The notes under the pieces were generated by a model. The model did no database searches, was not told the origin of the DNA, and saw only the letters and a program-made list of their open reading frames with translations. The translations under genes were made by a program, and so were the position numbers. This document shows, one piece after another, positions 26,809 through 36,377 of a stretch of 64,000 bases of DNA. Numbering within the stretch: position 1 is the stretch's first letter; each line of letters opens with the position of its first letter. Source of the DNA: Lachnospiraceae bacterium (GTDB lineage: Bacteria; Bacillota; Clostridia; Lachnospirales; Lachnospiraceae); NCBI GenBank assembly GCA_017387565.1, contig JAFOEY010000027.1:55465-119464 (forward strand), written 5' to 3'.

Positions 26809-29058
26809 TTACAGTTTCCAGATTTCTTTGTTGTACTGGTCGATGGTTCTGTCTGATGAGAAGAAGCCTGCTTTGCTGATATTTACAAGCATCATCTTAG
26901 CCCATTTCTTACGATCTTCATAAGCTTCATAGCATGCATTCTTTGTCTTTACATATTCTGCAAAGTCAGGGAATGTCATAAACCAGTCTTTATTGAGAAG
27001 TTCGTTGTATAAACGTTCCAGATTTTCTCTGCAGCCAATCTTCATCAGATCGTCACTTACGATAAAGTCAACAGCACGTTTTAAATCTGCATCCTTTTCA
27101 TAGTAAGATCTTGAACTATAATCACCACGTGCATAACGATCGATGACAGTCTGTGAATCTTCACCAAATACGAAAATATTATCTTCTCCAACCAATTCTG
27201 CGATTTCTACGTTTGCTCCATCACTTGTTCCAAGTGTAACAGCACCGTTTAACATAAACTTCATGTTAGAAGTACCGGAAGCTTCTTTGGATGCCAGTGA
27301 AATCTGTTCAGAAATATCACATGCGGGAATTAATTTTTCTGCCATGGTAACATTGTAGTTTTCAACCATAACAACCTTTAAGTAAGGACTAACTTCCGGA
27401 TCGTTGTTAATCAATTCCTGTAAGCATAAGATCAAGTGAATGATATCTTTTGCAATGATATAAGCCGGAGCTGCTTTTGCACCAAAAATAGCGGTAATTG
27501 GTCTTGCCGGTTTCTTTCCTGCTTTGATTTCGAAATATTTGTGAATGATAAACAATGCATTCATCTGCTGACGTTTGTACTCATGCAGACGTTTTACCTG
27601 AATATCAAAGATAGAATTGGAATCAATATTTAATCCCTGTGTTTTAGCAAGATAATTTTCTAATTCCACTTTCTTTTCATTCTTAACTGCAAGAACTTTA
27701 TCAAGAACCTCATCGTTATCAACGAATTCTCCAAGCTTGGTCAGTTCCATAGCATCCTTTTTCCAGCCTTCTCCGATTAATTCTGTAATCAGGGCTGCCA
27801 ACTGCGGATTGCAAGCCATTAACCAACGACGGAAAGTAATTCCGTTGGTCTTATTGTTGAATTTTTCAGGATACAGCTTATAGAAGTTGTTTAACTCTGT
27901 ATCTTTCAAAATTTCTGTATGAAGATATGCCACACCATTGACACTGTAACCATAGTGGATATCCATGTGTGCCATGTGTACTAAACCATCTTTAATGATG
28001 TAGGTACTTTCGTCTGAAACATTTTCACGAACACGGTTGTCCAATTCACGAATAATCGGCATTAACTGAGGAACAACTTTTTCCATATAGTGGATGGGCC
28101 ATTTTTCAAGAGCTTCTGCCAGAATTGTATGGTTGGTGTATGCACAAACCTTGGAAACGATGTCAATTGCCTTTTCCATACGAATTCCGCGCTCCTGTAA
28201 CAGGCGGATTAATTCCGGAATTACCATGGAAGGATGGGTATCATTAATCTGAATGGTTGCATAATCTGCAAGATCGTATAAATTAGATCCTTTTGCAACT
28301 GCCTCATCCAAAATCAACTGTGCTGCATTGCTGACCATAAAATACTGCTGGTAAACACGAAGCATTCTTCCTTTATCGTCAGAATCGTCGGGATATAAGA
28401 ATAATGTTAAATTCTTTTCAATTAACTCTTTGTCAAAATCAATAGTATCACCAACAATGCTTTCATCTACTGTTTCAATATCAAATAAATGAAGCTTTGT
28501 AGTACGGTTATCATAACCTAAAACATCGATGTCATACATTCTGGATTTTGCTGTCATACCGCCGAATTTTACATCATAGCAGGTTTCTGTTTTGTGAAGC
28601 CAGCTGTTTTCTTCCATCCAGGGATTCGGTGTTTCTTTCTGAAGATGATTTTCAAATACCTGTTTGAACAAACCGAAATGATAGTTAAGACCTACACCGT
28701 CTCCGTTTAATCCAAGTGTTGCAATGGAATCCAGGAAACATGCTGCAAGTCTTCCCAGACCACCGTTTCCTAAAGAAGGTTCCGGCTCTACTTCTTCAAT
28801 TTCTGCTAAAGATTTTCCCTGTGCAGCAAGTTCTTCTTTGATTTCATCGTAAATACCAAGATTGATTAAATTGTTGGATAACAGTTTACCAATCAAAAAT
28901 TCAGCGGAAATGTAATAAAGCTTTTTCTTTCCTTCGTTGCTTACTTTTGAAACTGCCATGTCTTTTGTCAGATTTAACAAAGCCACATACAGTTCTTCAT
29001 TGCTGCAGTCAGCAATACTTTTGTTGCAGTTTTTTGACAAATAGTCTTGTAATTTCAT
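26809..29058 (-). CDS. glgP: Glycogen/maltodextrin phosphorylase
   Basis: A 749-residue GT35 phosphorylase releasing glucose-1-phosphate from alpha-1,4-glucans. Seen: [19 protein letters not shown] (glucan/active-site loop), [21 protein letters not shown], and the pyridoxal-phosphate site [15 protein letters not shown]. Slightly shorter than many GlgP proteins because the N-terminal regulatory part is reduced, as in bacterial maltodextrin phosphorylases. It is the last gene of the maltodextrin module; imported dextrins shortened by MalQ and the GH13 enzyme would be phosphorolysed here. A strong terminator follows. Confidence 0.97.
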   Translation of the reverse strand: MKLQDYLSKNCNKSIADCSNEELYVALLNLTKDMAVSKVSNEGKKKLYYISAEFLIGKLLSNNLINLGIYDEIKEELAAQGKSLAEIEEVEPEPSLGNGGLGRLAACFLDSIATLGLNGDGVGLNYHFGLFKQVFENHLQKETPNPWMEENSWLHKTETCYDVKFGGMTAKSRMYDIDVLGYDNRTTKLHLFDIETVDESIVGDTIDFDKELIEKNLTLFLYPDDSDDKGRMLRVYQQYFMVSNAAQLILDEAVAKGSNLYDLADYATIQINDTHPSMVIPELIRLLQERGIRMEKAIDIVSKVCAYTNHTILAEALEKWPIHYMEKVVPQLMPIIRELDNRVRENVSDESTYIIKDGLVHMAHMDIHYGYSVNGVAYLHTEILKDTELNNFYKLYPEKFNNKTNGITFRRWLMACNPQLAALITELIGEGWKKDAMELTKLGEFVDNDEVLDKVLAVKNEKKVELENYLAKTQGLNIDSNSIFDIQVKRLHEYKRQQMNALFIIHKYFEIKAGKKPARPITAIFGAKAAPAYIIAKDIIHLILCLQELINNDPEVSPYLKVVMVENYNVTMAEKLIPACDISEQISLASKEASGTSNMKFMLNGAVTLGTSDGANVEIAELVGEDNIFVFGEDSQTVIDRYARGDYSSRSYYEKDADLKRAVDFIVSDDLMKIGCRENLERLYNELLNKDWFMTFPDFAEYVKTKNACYEAYEDRKKWAKMMLVNISKAGFFSSDRTIDQYNKEIWKL

Positions 29059-29145
29059 CAGATTTCCTCCATGTTTTAATGCGTTTTTATAATTGTATAT
29101 TTAAATCATACCGATTTTGAATTAGTTTGTCAAAAAAGATTTAAC

Positions 29146-30912
29146 TTATTCTCTAATTCTGCGAATCAGAATTCCATTACACAATAATGCAGTATCAATA
29201 TAATGCCTTGCAAATAAAACTTCGCCTTTTTGTTTGATCTCTACATCTTCATCGGAAGTATTGATTATAATCTCAATATAATTATCGCTCCATCCCATTT
29301 TACGGAACTGAATTATACGAGGAAGATCTGCATATTCGTTAGGAAAATGGAAATTTCTACTCTTCAGAAGAGGTTCATTCTTTCGTAGAGCTATTAACTC
29401 CCGAATAATATTAATCCGATCTGCATATTCGCCCTTTTCAATTTCATCCCATGGCATACACCGTCTGCAATCGGGATCATATGAGCCCTCCATTGCAATT
29501 TCTGTTCCATAGTAAATACACGGACTTCCGGGCATTGTAAAAAGTATGGCCAGCTGTGCAAAATATGCATCCAGACTTTTTACATCCGAACGTAATCGCT
29601 TAGTGTCATGGGAATCGAGTAAATTAAAAAGAACATCATTGGTCTGCTGCATATACATCGTATAACAACGATTGACCGTATATTCAAAATCTTCGTTTGT
29701 CAATGATTTATCAATCCAGAAATCTTTAATACTCTCTCCCAGCGGATAATTCATAACCGCGTCAAACTCGTCACCACGAAGCCACGGCAGAGCATTATGC
29801 CAAATTTCACCTAATATATAAATGTCAGGGTTTATACTTTTCAATCTGGCTCGAAGTTCCTTACAAAATTGATGTGACACTTCATTTGCAACATCCAAAC
29901 GAATACCGTCAACACCATAATCCTCTACCCATTTTGCACAGATATCAACAAAATATCTGCGTACAGCCGGATTATTTGTATTGAGCTTTGGCATGTCATC
30001 AAAAAATGCAAAGGTATAATATTCACCTTTTTTTGCATGACCGCCCCCCACAGAAAGCGGCCATTTATTAATCATAAACCAGTCAAAATATTCTGACTCA
30101 GTTCCTTTGGAAAGGACATCCTGCCATGGTTCGAAATAATATCCACTGTGATTGAAGACACCGTCCAACATCACACGGATTCCTCTCTCATGTGCTTTTG
30201 TCACAAGTTCCTTAAATACTGTTTCATCTCCAAATAATGGATCAATTTGGGTATAATCAACAGTATCATATTTATGATTAGAATATGATTTATTAATGGG
30301 AGTCATATAGATTCCCGTAATTCCAAGATCTTTAAGATAATCCAGTTTAGAAATGATTCCCTTTATATCGCCACCAAAGCATTCTTCGTTTAAGACAGAT
30401 TCTTTATGACTTCTCCATGGCAATACGTTATCCGGATCTAAAGAATGATCTCCGTTACAGAATCTATCAGGAAAAATCTGATACCATACAGTATCATTAA
30501 CCCATGCCGGAGTTGTAGCTATATCACATGGATTCATCCATGGGAAAACAAAACACTGTCTGCTTCTTCCGGCCAAATTCTTTTGTTCATCACTTAGAAA
30601 TCCATCTTCAAAATAATACCATTTCTCATCGTCCGTAATTAATTCAAAATAGTATTTAAGCCTTTTATACTCAGGTTTTACCGTAGTTGTCCACCAAACC
30701 TGATTTTTAAGACGTTTTTTAAAAACGACCGGTTCTCTTTCACCTTCCCAGCCTTCTCCTCCGCCTAAAATACCATTTGCAAACGGATCCCCGACAATAA
30801 TATTGACCGACTTGATATCATAGCCGGTCTTTATATTTATGATTAATTCATCATTATTAAATGGATAGCAATAATTATCATTCGCTTCATGATAAACAGC
30901 ATTAAAATCCAT
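29146..30912 (-). CDS. GH13 alpha-glycosidase (cyclomaltodextrinase/neopullulanase type)
   Basis: A 588-residue intracellular GH13 enzyme: N-terminal beta-sandwich (about 1-120), then a TIM barrel with catalytic residues Asp340 (DGIRLD), Glu369 (LGEIW) and Asp436 (DSHD), and a C-terminal beta domain. Motif MLDGVFNHSG is region I. No signal peptide, so it hydrolyses imported maltodextrins or cyclodextrins in the cytoplasm. It lies between malQ (86-nt gap) and glgP (87-nt gap). Exact specificity within the maltogenic subfamily cannot be read by eye. Confidence 0.92.
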   Translation of the reverse strand: MDFNAVYHEANDNYCYPFNNDELIINIKTGYDIKSVNIIVGDPFANGILGGGEGWEGEREPVVFKKRLKNQVWWTTTVKPEYKRLKYYFELITDDEKWYYFEDGFLSDEQKNLAGRSRQCFVFPWMNPCDIATTPAWVNDTVWYQIFPDRFCNGDHSLDPDNVLPWRSHKESVLNEECFGGDIKGIISKLDYLKDLGITGIYMTPINKSYSNHKYDTVDYTQIDPLFGDETVFKELVTKAHERGIRVMLDGVFNHSGYYFEPWQDVLSKGTESEYFDWFMINKWPLSVGGGHAKKGEYYTFAFFDDMPKLNTNNPAVRRYFVDICAKWVEDYGVDGIRLDVANEVSHQFCKELRARLKSINPDIYILGEIWHNALPWLRGDEFDAVMNYPLGESIKDFWIDKSLTNEDFEYTVNRCYTMYMQQTNDVLFNLLDSHDTKRLRSDVKSLDAYFAQLAILFTMPGSPCIYYGTEIAMEGSYDPDCRRCMPWDEIEKGEYADRINIIRELIALRKNEPLLKSRNFHFPNEYADLPRIIQFRKMGWSDNYIEIIINTSDEDVEIKQKGEVLFARHYIDTALLCNGILIRRIRE

Positions 30913-30998
30913 ATATTACTCCTTCAAAGACAAAAATATCAGTACGTGATATCTTTGACCGAACTTTATTCAGGCAATAACCGCGGGTTCTTATCCTC

Positions 30999-32495
30999 TT
31001 AAACACGCCCATATAATTCAGTCAACGAACTGATTTGTTTTGCAAGATCCGCATTCATATCTTCGGCACTCATTCTCCATACCCAGTTTCCACCAAGTGT
31101 AGAAGGCTTATTGATTCTTGCAGAATTATCAAGATGTAAATAATCCTGGAATGGAATAATACATGTATCCGCCACTGAGCTGTGCGCAAGACGAATTAGT
31201 TTATCGGCTAATTCTGTATTATCATTTCCATCATAATCGACATAGGATTTTACCATCTCACATTCTTCTTGTGTAATCTCTCCTAACCAACCTACAACCG
31301 TTTCATTATCATGGGTTCCGGTATACACAACCGAATTATGAATATAGTTATGAGGAAGATATTCGTTTCTGCTTCCGGAATCTCTTGAATCAAATGCAAA
31401 TTCCAGAACTTTCATATTGGGGAAACCGGTATCCTTTACCAGCTGACGCACGGTATCTGTCATAAATCCCAAATCTTCCGCAATAATATTTACGCCATCA
31501 AGCGTTTCTTTCAAAGCATTAAACAATTTCATGCCGGGACCTTTTTTCCATTCGCCCTTTTTTGCTGTTTTAGCACCTGCAGGAATAGAATAAAACTCAT
31601 CAAACCCACGAAAATGGTCAATACGTATAACATCGTAGAGTTCCCTGCATTTTTGCATACGTTGTTTCCACCATGCAAATCCGGTGCTTTCATGATAATC
31701 CCAGCGATAAATGGGATTACCCCATAATTGACCATCTGCGGAAAAACCATCCGGTGGACAGCCGGCAACTGAAATCAGATTTTTTTTCTCATCAAGTTCA
31801 AAAAGTTCCGGATTAGCCCATGCATCAGAACTGTCATAAGAAACATAAATCGGAATATCTCCAATAATCTTTATTCCCTTACTGTTTGCATATTTTTTCA
31901 GGTCTGTCCACTGCTCCATGAACTTAAATTGTAAAAATTTGTAAAATCCGATGTCATCCGATAACTCTTTTTCGTATGCAGCAACTGCTTCAGGACGTCT
32001 CATCCTAATATCTTCGTCCCATTGATCAAAACTAACATCATGAAATTTGTTTTTTACACTCATATACAAAGCATAATCATCAAGCCAAAATGCATTGTCT
32101 TTTATAAAACGTTGATAGAACGTATTACTTGATAAATCTGCTCTATGATAAGCTACCTTTAACAACGAAAAGCGATTTCGATACATAATATCATAATCTA
32201 TTCGATTAGAATTAGTACCAAAATCAACTTTATCACATTCATCTGCACTTAGAAGGCCTTCTTTTACAAGACCTTCTAAGCAGATAAAATAAGGGTTCCC
32301 TGCAAAGGTAGAGAATGACTGGTACGGTGAATCACCGTAGCTCGTTGGACCTAGTGGCAAAATCTGCCAATAGGTCTGTCGAGCACTCGCCAAAAAGTCA
32401 ACAAATTGATATGCTTCCTTTGAAAAACAGCCTATACCATATTTACTTGGAATACTGAAAATCGGAAGCAATACACCACTTTTTCGCATACACAT
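30999..32495 (-). CDS. malQ: 4-alpha-glucanotransferase (amylomaltase)
   Basis: A 498-residue GH77 enzyme. Signature blocks: GDIPIYVSYDSSDAWANPEL, DVIRIDHFRGF (catalytic Asp), IIAEDLGFMTD (catalytic Glu) and YTGTHDNETVVGW. Transfers glucan chains between maltodextrins, generating longer substrates for GlgP plus glucose. It follows the MalG-like permease gene by 22 nt, so it belongs to the same transcript as the transporter. Confidence 0.97.
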   Translation of the reverse strand: MCMRKSGVLLPIFSIPSKYGIGCFSKEAYQFVDFLASARQTYWQILPLGPTSYGDSPYQSFSTFAGNPYFICLEGLVKEGLLSADECDKVDFGTNSNRIDYDIMYRNRFSLLKVAYHRADLSSNTFYQRFIKDNAFWLDDYALYMSVKNKFHDVSFDQWDEDIRMRRPEAVAAYEKELSDDIGFYKFLQFKFMEQWTDLKKYANSKGIKIIGDIPIYVSYDSSDAWANPELFELDEKKNLISVAGCPPDGFSADGQLWGNPIYRWDYHESTGFAWWKQRMQKCRELYDVIRIDHFRGFDEFYSIPAGAKTAKKGEWKKGPGMKLFNALKETLDGVNIIAEDLGFMTDTVRQLVKDTGFPNMKVLEFAFDSRDSGSRNEYLPHNYIHNSVVYTGTHDNETVVGWLGEITQEECEMVKSYVDYDGNDNTELADKLIRLAHSSVADTCIIPFQDYLHLDNSARINKPSTLGGNWVWRMSAEDMNADLAKQISSLTELYGRV

Positions 32496-32517
32496 TTTAC
32501 TCTCAATCTTTTTCTAA

Positions 32518-33369
32518 TTAACCTTTTACAGCACCAGCTGCCACGCCCTTGATAATATGTTTCTGGCATGTGAGGTAGAAAATAATAACCGGAATAATAC
32601 TTAATGTGATCAGAGCCATAATAGCACCCAGATCCACAGAACCATAACTTCCCTGTAAATACTGGATATGAATCGGAATTGTCATATACTCTGTACGATC
32701 CAGTACCAGATAAGGTAAGAGGTAGTCATTCCAAATCCACATGATTTCCAGAATACCAACAGAAATCAAGGTAGGCTTTAACATAGGAAGAACAACCATG
32801 AAGAAAGTTGCAAGCGGATTACATCCGTCAATTGCTGCTGCTTCCTCAATTTCCAACGGCAATCCCTTAATAAATCCGGTGAACATAAATACTGCCATTC
32901 CAGCACCAAATCCCAAATAAATAATCGGAATTGTAAAAGGTGTGTTCAATTTCAGGGTATCTGCTGTTTTTGCTAATGTAAACATTACCATCTGGAAAGG
33001 AACTACCATAGAGAATACAAAAACGTAATACATAAGTTTACAAAATTTATTATTAACACGTACAATGTACCATGATGCCATAGAGGCAAATAACAAAATT
33101 AAAACCGTAGCTAAAATTGTGATAATAACACTGTACATTACTGATTTCGCAAAGGGATAATCGCCAAATGTCACACCTTTAATGTAGTTTGCAAATCCGG
33201 CAGCACTTTCACCTGCTGGTAAGCCAAATGTGTCTGTTTTTACGAAGGTGTTCAACTTGAATGAGTTCATAAATACCATGAAAATCGGAAAAACCCACAC
33301 AATTGTACAAATAATCAATACAACCATACCGGAAATAAGACCGGCAGATGCCTTTTTCTTGTTCTTCAT
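32518..33369 (-). CDS. malG: Maltodextrin ABC transporter permease (MalG-like)
   Basis: A 283-residue inner-membrane permease with six predicted membrane segments and the coupling motif EIEEAAAIDGCNPLATFF (EAA loop). Carbohydrate-uptake class 1 type. Its ATG overlaps the MalF-like stop codon (TAATG), so translation is coupled. No ATP-binding subunit is encoded nearby; as in many Gram-positive bacteria a shared MsmK-like ATPase presumably serves several transporters. Confidence 0.92.
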   Translation of the reverse strand: MKNKKKASAGLISGMVVLIICTIVWVFPIFMVFMNSFKLNTFVKTDTFGLPAGESAAGFANYIKGVTFGDYPFAKSVMYSVIITILATVLILLFASMASWYIVRVNNKFCKLMYYVFVFSMVVPFQMVMFTLAKTADTLKLNTPFTIPIIYLGFGAGMAVFMFTGFIKGLPLEIEEAAAIDGCNPLATFFMVVLPMLKPTLISVGILEIMWIWNDYLLPYLVLDRTEYMTIPIHIQYLQGSYGSVDLGAIMALITLSIIPVIIFYLTCQKHIIKGVAAGAVKG

Positions 33370-34286
33370 TATTGCTGCACCTCCTTATTTTTTGTAGCGG
33401 ACAACTGAATTAGAGAAATAGCTGCAACCAATACAAAGAATAAAACAGCTTTTGCCTGAGCTACGCCTCGTGCTGTAGAGGACTGTCCGTAGAATGTATT
33501 ATAGATGTTAAGTGCTAACATTTCTGTTGTTTTTACAACAGTTCCATCTGCCTGCCAGTTGAAAGGCTGACCAGCGGTCAGGGCCAAGTTCTGGTCAAAC
33601 AGCTTAAAGCCATTTGTTAATGATAAGAATAAACAAATAGTTACGGAAGGCATTAAGTTCGGAAGTGTGACCTTGAACAATGTCTGCATTTTGCTTGCTC
33701 CGTCAATACGGGCAGCTTCAATCATATCTTCCGGAATAGACTGAATACCGGCAATATAAATAATCATCATATAACCAATCTGTTGCCAGCACATCAGAAT
33801 AATCAAGCCCCAGAAACCATATTTGGTTTCCAATAAAATACTGGTTCCGTAACGGCTCAAAACACCATCAAAAATCATACTCCAAATGTAACCAAGTACG
33901 ATACCACCGATTAAGTTCGGCATGAAGAAAACCGTACGGAAGATGTTGGTTCCTTTAATTCCCTGTGTCAAAAGAAATGCAAGGAAAAATGCCAATACAT
34001 TGACTAAAATCAAAGAAACAACCGTATACAGTGAAGTAAATCCAAATGCATGAACAAATGTTGCATCGTGAAATGCTTTTATGTAGTTACCAATGCCGAT
34101 GAATTCTGCATTACTGGTTGTAGTAAATGAACAAAATGATAAATATAAACCTTTAACAAAGGGATACACAAATCCGACTAAAAAAGCAATTGTAATCGGT
34201 AATAAAAATACCGGGAAAAAGCGAGCAATCGGACGTGTAATCATAGTTGAATTCGTATTGCTACTTTGAGATTTTTTCATTTTCAT
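33369..34286 (-). CDS. malF: Maltodextrin ABC transporter permease (MalF-like)
   Basis: A 305-residue permease with six predicted membrane segments and the EAA loop DMIEAARIDGASKMQTLFKV. Pairs with the MalG-like protein. It lies 85 nt after the binding-protein gene, but an intrinsic terminator between them should lower its expression relative to the binding protein, a common arrangement. The start has only a weak ribosome binding site; an ATG two codons in is an alternative. Confidence 0.92.
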   Translation of the reverse strand: MKMKKSQSSNTNSTMITRPIARFFPVFLLPITIAFLVGFVYPFVKGLYLSFCSFTTTSNAEFIGIGNYIKAFHDATFVHAFGFTSLYTVVSLILVNVLAFFLAFLLTQGIKGTNIFRTVFFMPNLIGGIVLGYIWSMIFDGVLSRYGTSILLETKYGFWGLIILMCWQQIGYMMIIYIAGIQSIPEDMIEAARIDGASKMQTLFKVTLPNLMPSVTICLFLSLTNGFKLFDQNLALTAGQPFNWQADGTVVKTTEMLALNIYNTFYGQSSTARGVAQAKAVLFFVLVAAISLIQLSATKNKEVQQ

Positions 34287-34314
34287 ATTTCCATACCCGT
34301 AAACCCTTATTATT

Positions 34315-34346
34315 TAAAAAAGAGGGGCGAGCACTCCCTCGCCCCC
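34315..34346 (-). terminator. Intra-operon terminator between binding protein and permeases
   Basis: GGGGCGAG and CTCGCCCC pair around a 6-nt loop, followed by TCTTTTTT. Located 25-55 nt after the binding-protein stop; partial read-through would feed malF. Confidence 0.85.
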
Positions 34347-34370
34347 CGTGTTGTTTATGTGTTACTTTTT

Positions 34371-35750
34371 TTATTGATTTGCTGCCTGATACTGCTGAGC
34401 CCATCCTGCTGTGAATGCTGTTACAACATCATCCCAAGATCCGCCTGCATCGTATTTGTTCATTGCTGCTACTAAACCTGCTCTCCAGTCATTTACGTTA
34501 GGAGTGTAGTTGAATGTCCATTCAACAACATATTTTCCTTCGTCGATGTACTGTTTTGCATATTTGAAGAATACGTTAGAGTTTTCTGCTGCATTCTTGT
34601 AAGGAATTTCGCCGAACTGTTCCATCATCGTCTGAGTACCTTCTTCAGATGTTACTAACCATGTCATGAAATCGATAGTAGCTTTGATGTCAGCATCTGA
34701 TGCATTTTTGTTAACTGCCCAGCAGTTTTCTGTACCAGAGCAAAGACCAGCGTTTTCTTCACCGTCAGCTCCACAGTAAATCGGGATCATAGCTAATTCA
34801 TCATCAGACCATGATTCGCTTAATGCACCATATTCCCATGTACCATTCTGGAAGAATACTGCTTTACCATCTTTGAATTCAGCTTCTGCATCATATCCGC
34901 CTGTTGCTAAAGAAGCAGGATCTACAGCTGAGTCTGTGATGTAAAGATCCCAGATGTTTTTGAATAAATCAAGGTAAGTACCTTTGATTTCTGCAGGACA
35001 TTCTGTCCAGTTGTCTTCTTTTGCTTCATAGTATAAAGGCATGTTTGCTAAGTGACCTGAGAATCTCCAAGAAGAAGAGTCATCCATACCTGATGATGTG
35101 AAAGCATCAAATCCGAGTTCATCAGCACGTGCATGAATATCATCAGCAACTGCTTTTAATGATTCGAAATCTGTGATGTCATCCAAAGAGTATCCTGCTT
35201 CACCTAAAAGTTTTGTATTTGTGATGATACCAAAACTTTCGTAGCAGTAACCGATTGAGCAAGCTTTTCCATCTTCATCATATAATGTGAAGTCATCAGT
35301 TGTTAATTCATTGTAAATATCTGTTCCTTTTAAATCTAAGCAATACTCGCCCCATGTTTTAACAGCTGCCTGGTTACCTACAACGAATAATGTAGGAGCG
35401 TTGGATTTGTCCATTTCTGCTGTTAATGTTGATTCGTAGTTACCAGATGCTGCAGTTACAACTTTTACTTCTACGCCTGTTTCAGCTGTGTAATCTTTTG
35501 CGATCTGCTGTAATGCTTCATCTGCTTCGGGTTTGAAGTTTAACCAGTAAACAGAACCGCCTTCTGCGGATGCGTCTACTACTGTACCTTCGTCTTCAGC
35601 TTCTTCAGTTGCTTCTTCTTCAGTTGCTTCTTCTTCAGTTGCTTCTGTTTTTTCTGTTGTTTCTGTTGTTTCTGCTGTGTTTCCGCAACCAACAAGTGTT
35701 GCAGCAACCATGCTTACGCATAATAATGCGCTAACCAGTTTCTTTTTCAT
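34371..35750 (-). CDS. malE: Extracellular maltodextrin-binding lipoprotein
   Basis: A 459-residue family 1 solute-binding protein. Signal peptide with lipobox TLVGC (Cys22 as lipid anchor), then an acidic repeat-rich linker (residues 28-58, repeated ATEEE units encoded by a short tandem DNA repeat) and the two-lobed binding domain. Sugar specificity is inferred from the operon: two permeases, MalQ, a GH13 enzyme and GlgP follow. It is the first gene of the module and sits behind two operator-like dyads. Confidence 0.9.
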   Translation of the reverse strand: MKKKLVSALLCVSMVAATLVGCGNTAETTETTEKTEATEEEATEEEATEEAEDEGTVVDASAEGGSVYWLNFKPEADEALQQIAKDYTAETGVEVKVVTAASGNYESTLTAEMDKSNAPTLFVVGNQAAVKTWGEYCLDLKGTDIYNELTTDDFTLYDEDGKACSIGYCYESFGIITNTKLLGEAGYSLDDITDFESLKAVADDIHARADELGFDAFTSSGMDDSSSWRFSGHLANMPLYYEAKEDNWTECPAEIKGTYLDLFKNIWDLYITDSAVDPASLATGGYDAEAEFKDGKAVFFQNGTWEYGALSESWSDDELAMIPIYCGADGEENAGLCSGTENCWAVNKNASDADIKATIDFMTWLVTSEEGTQTMMEQFGEIPYKNAAENSNVFFKYAKQYIDEGKYVVEWTFNYTPNVNDWRAGLVAAMNKYDAGGSWDDVVTAFTAGWAQQYQAANQ

Positions 35751-35792
35751 GTTTTTCCTCTCTTTTCTTTTTGAAAATTTTTAGTTGCTTTT

Positions 35793-35847
35793 GGTAACGT
35801 TCCCATTGGCAACATTACCTTAGTTTTATACGGTCGGTAACGTTCCC
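35793..35847. promoter_or_regulatory. Two LacI/CcpA-type operators for the maltodextrin module
   Basis: GGGAACGTTACC (minus strand) occurs twice, at 35793-35804 and 35836-35847, both centred on AACGTT, the core preferred by LacI-family regulators such as MalR. One lies just after the -10, the other about 43 nt downstream (four helical turns), suitable for looping or roadblock. The regulator gene is not in the window. Confidence 0.75.
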
Positions 35848-35855
35848 GTTATTCT

Positions 35856-35884
35856 AATTTAGCATGCTTTTTTTTATTATGCAA
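35856..35884 (-). promoter_or_regulatory. Promoter of the maltodextrin module
   Basis: Minus strand TTGCAT, 17-nt spacer, TAAATT, directly upstream of the first operator. The rest of the gap up to the tRNA terminator (35885-36046) is AT-rich and shows no further feature. Confidence 0.6.
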
Positions 35885-36046
35885 CCCCTTAGTGTCATTT
35901 TTGTTAAAAAAGTCATATACTTTCTGTATATTTTGTACATATCTCACAATTTGACAAAATATTCTTTCTTTATTCTTCCTTTATTTCCATTTTATGCAGG
36001 TGGAGTCCCCTTTTAAAAGTTCCCTTTTATAAAATAAATAAAATAA

Positions 36047-36081
36047 TAAAAAAGCCACCTGTCAATCAATGACAGATGACC
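36047..36081 (-). terminator. Terminator of tRNA-Gln transcript
   Basis: GGTCATCTGTCA and TGACAGGTGGC pair around TTGAT, followed by TTTTTTATTATTTT, directly after the tRNA. Confidence 0.9.
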
Positions 36082-36085
36082 TAAG

Positions 36086-36158
36086 CAGCGCTACCAGGAT
36101 TCGAACCTGGAAAATGACGGAGTCAGAGTCCGTTGCCTTACCGTTTGGCGATAGCGCT
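36086..36158 (-). tRNA. tRNA-Gln (anticodon CUG)
   Basis: 73-nt cloverleaf: acceptor AGCGCTA/TAGCGCT, D arm with GCC...GGC, anticodon stem ACGGA/TCCGT with loop CTCTGAC (anticodon CTG), T arm CCAGG-TTCGAAT-CCTGG, discriminator G. CCA is not encoded. The body matches tRNA-Gln. The neighbouring glutamine synthetase gene is a suggestive but probably coincidental link. Confidence 0.95.
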
Positions 36159-36170
36159 TCAACATTTGTT

Positions 36171-36199
36171 AGTATACACAATTCACATTAAAAAAGCAA
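36171..36199 (-). promoter_or_regulatory. Promoter of tRNA-Gln
   Basis: Minus strand TTGCTT, 17-nt spacer, TATACT, 13 nt before the mature tRNA. Confidence 0.75.
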
Positions 36200-36287
36200 G
36201 CATAATTTTCATTTTTTTATATTTTCCCGATAATCCTTATTTTTTTCGTCATTTTAAGCGTCCGAACACACAATTTTTGAAGCTTTG

Positions 36288-36323
36288 AAAAAGGGCAGGA
36301 ATCGCTTTTTCGCAACCCTGCCC
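36288..36323 (-). terminator. Terminator of glnN
   Basis: GGGCAGGG and TCCTGCCC with inner TCGC/GCGA pairing, followed by TTTTTC, about 55 nt after the stop. Confidence 0.85.
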
Positions 36324-36377
36324 CTGAAATTAATTATTATGCCTTAAACAAATCTTTATACCTGGTTTTGTACCCGA

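Noticed and set aside
26809-29058. GlgP as an N-terminally truncated gene
   Set aside because: The 749-residue length and intact start region suit a maltodextrin-type phosphorylase; no missing catalytic block was found.
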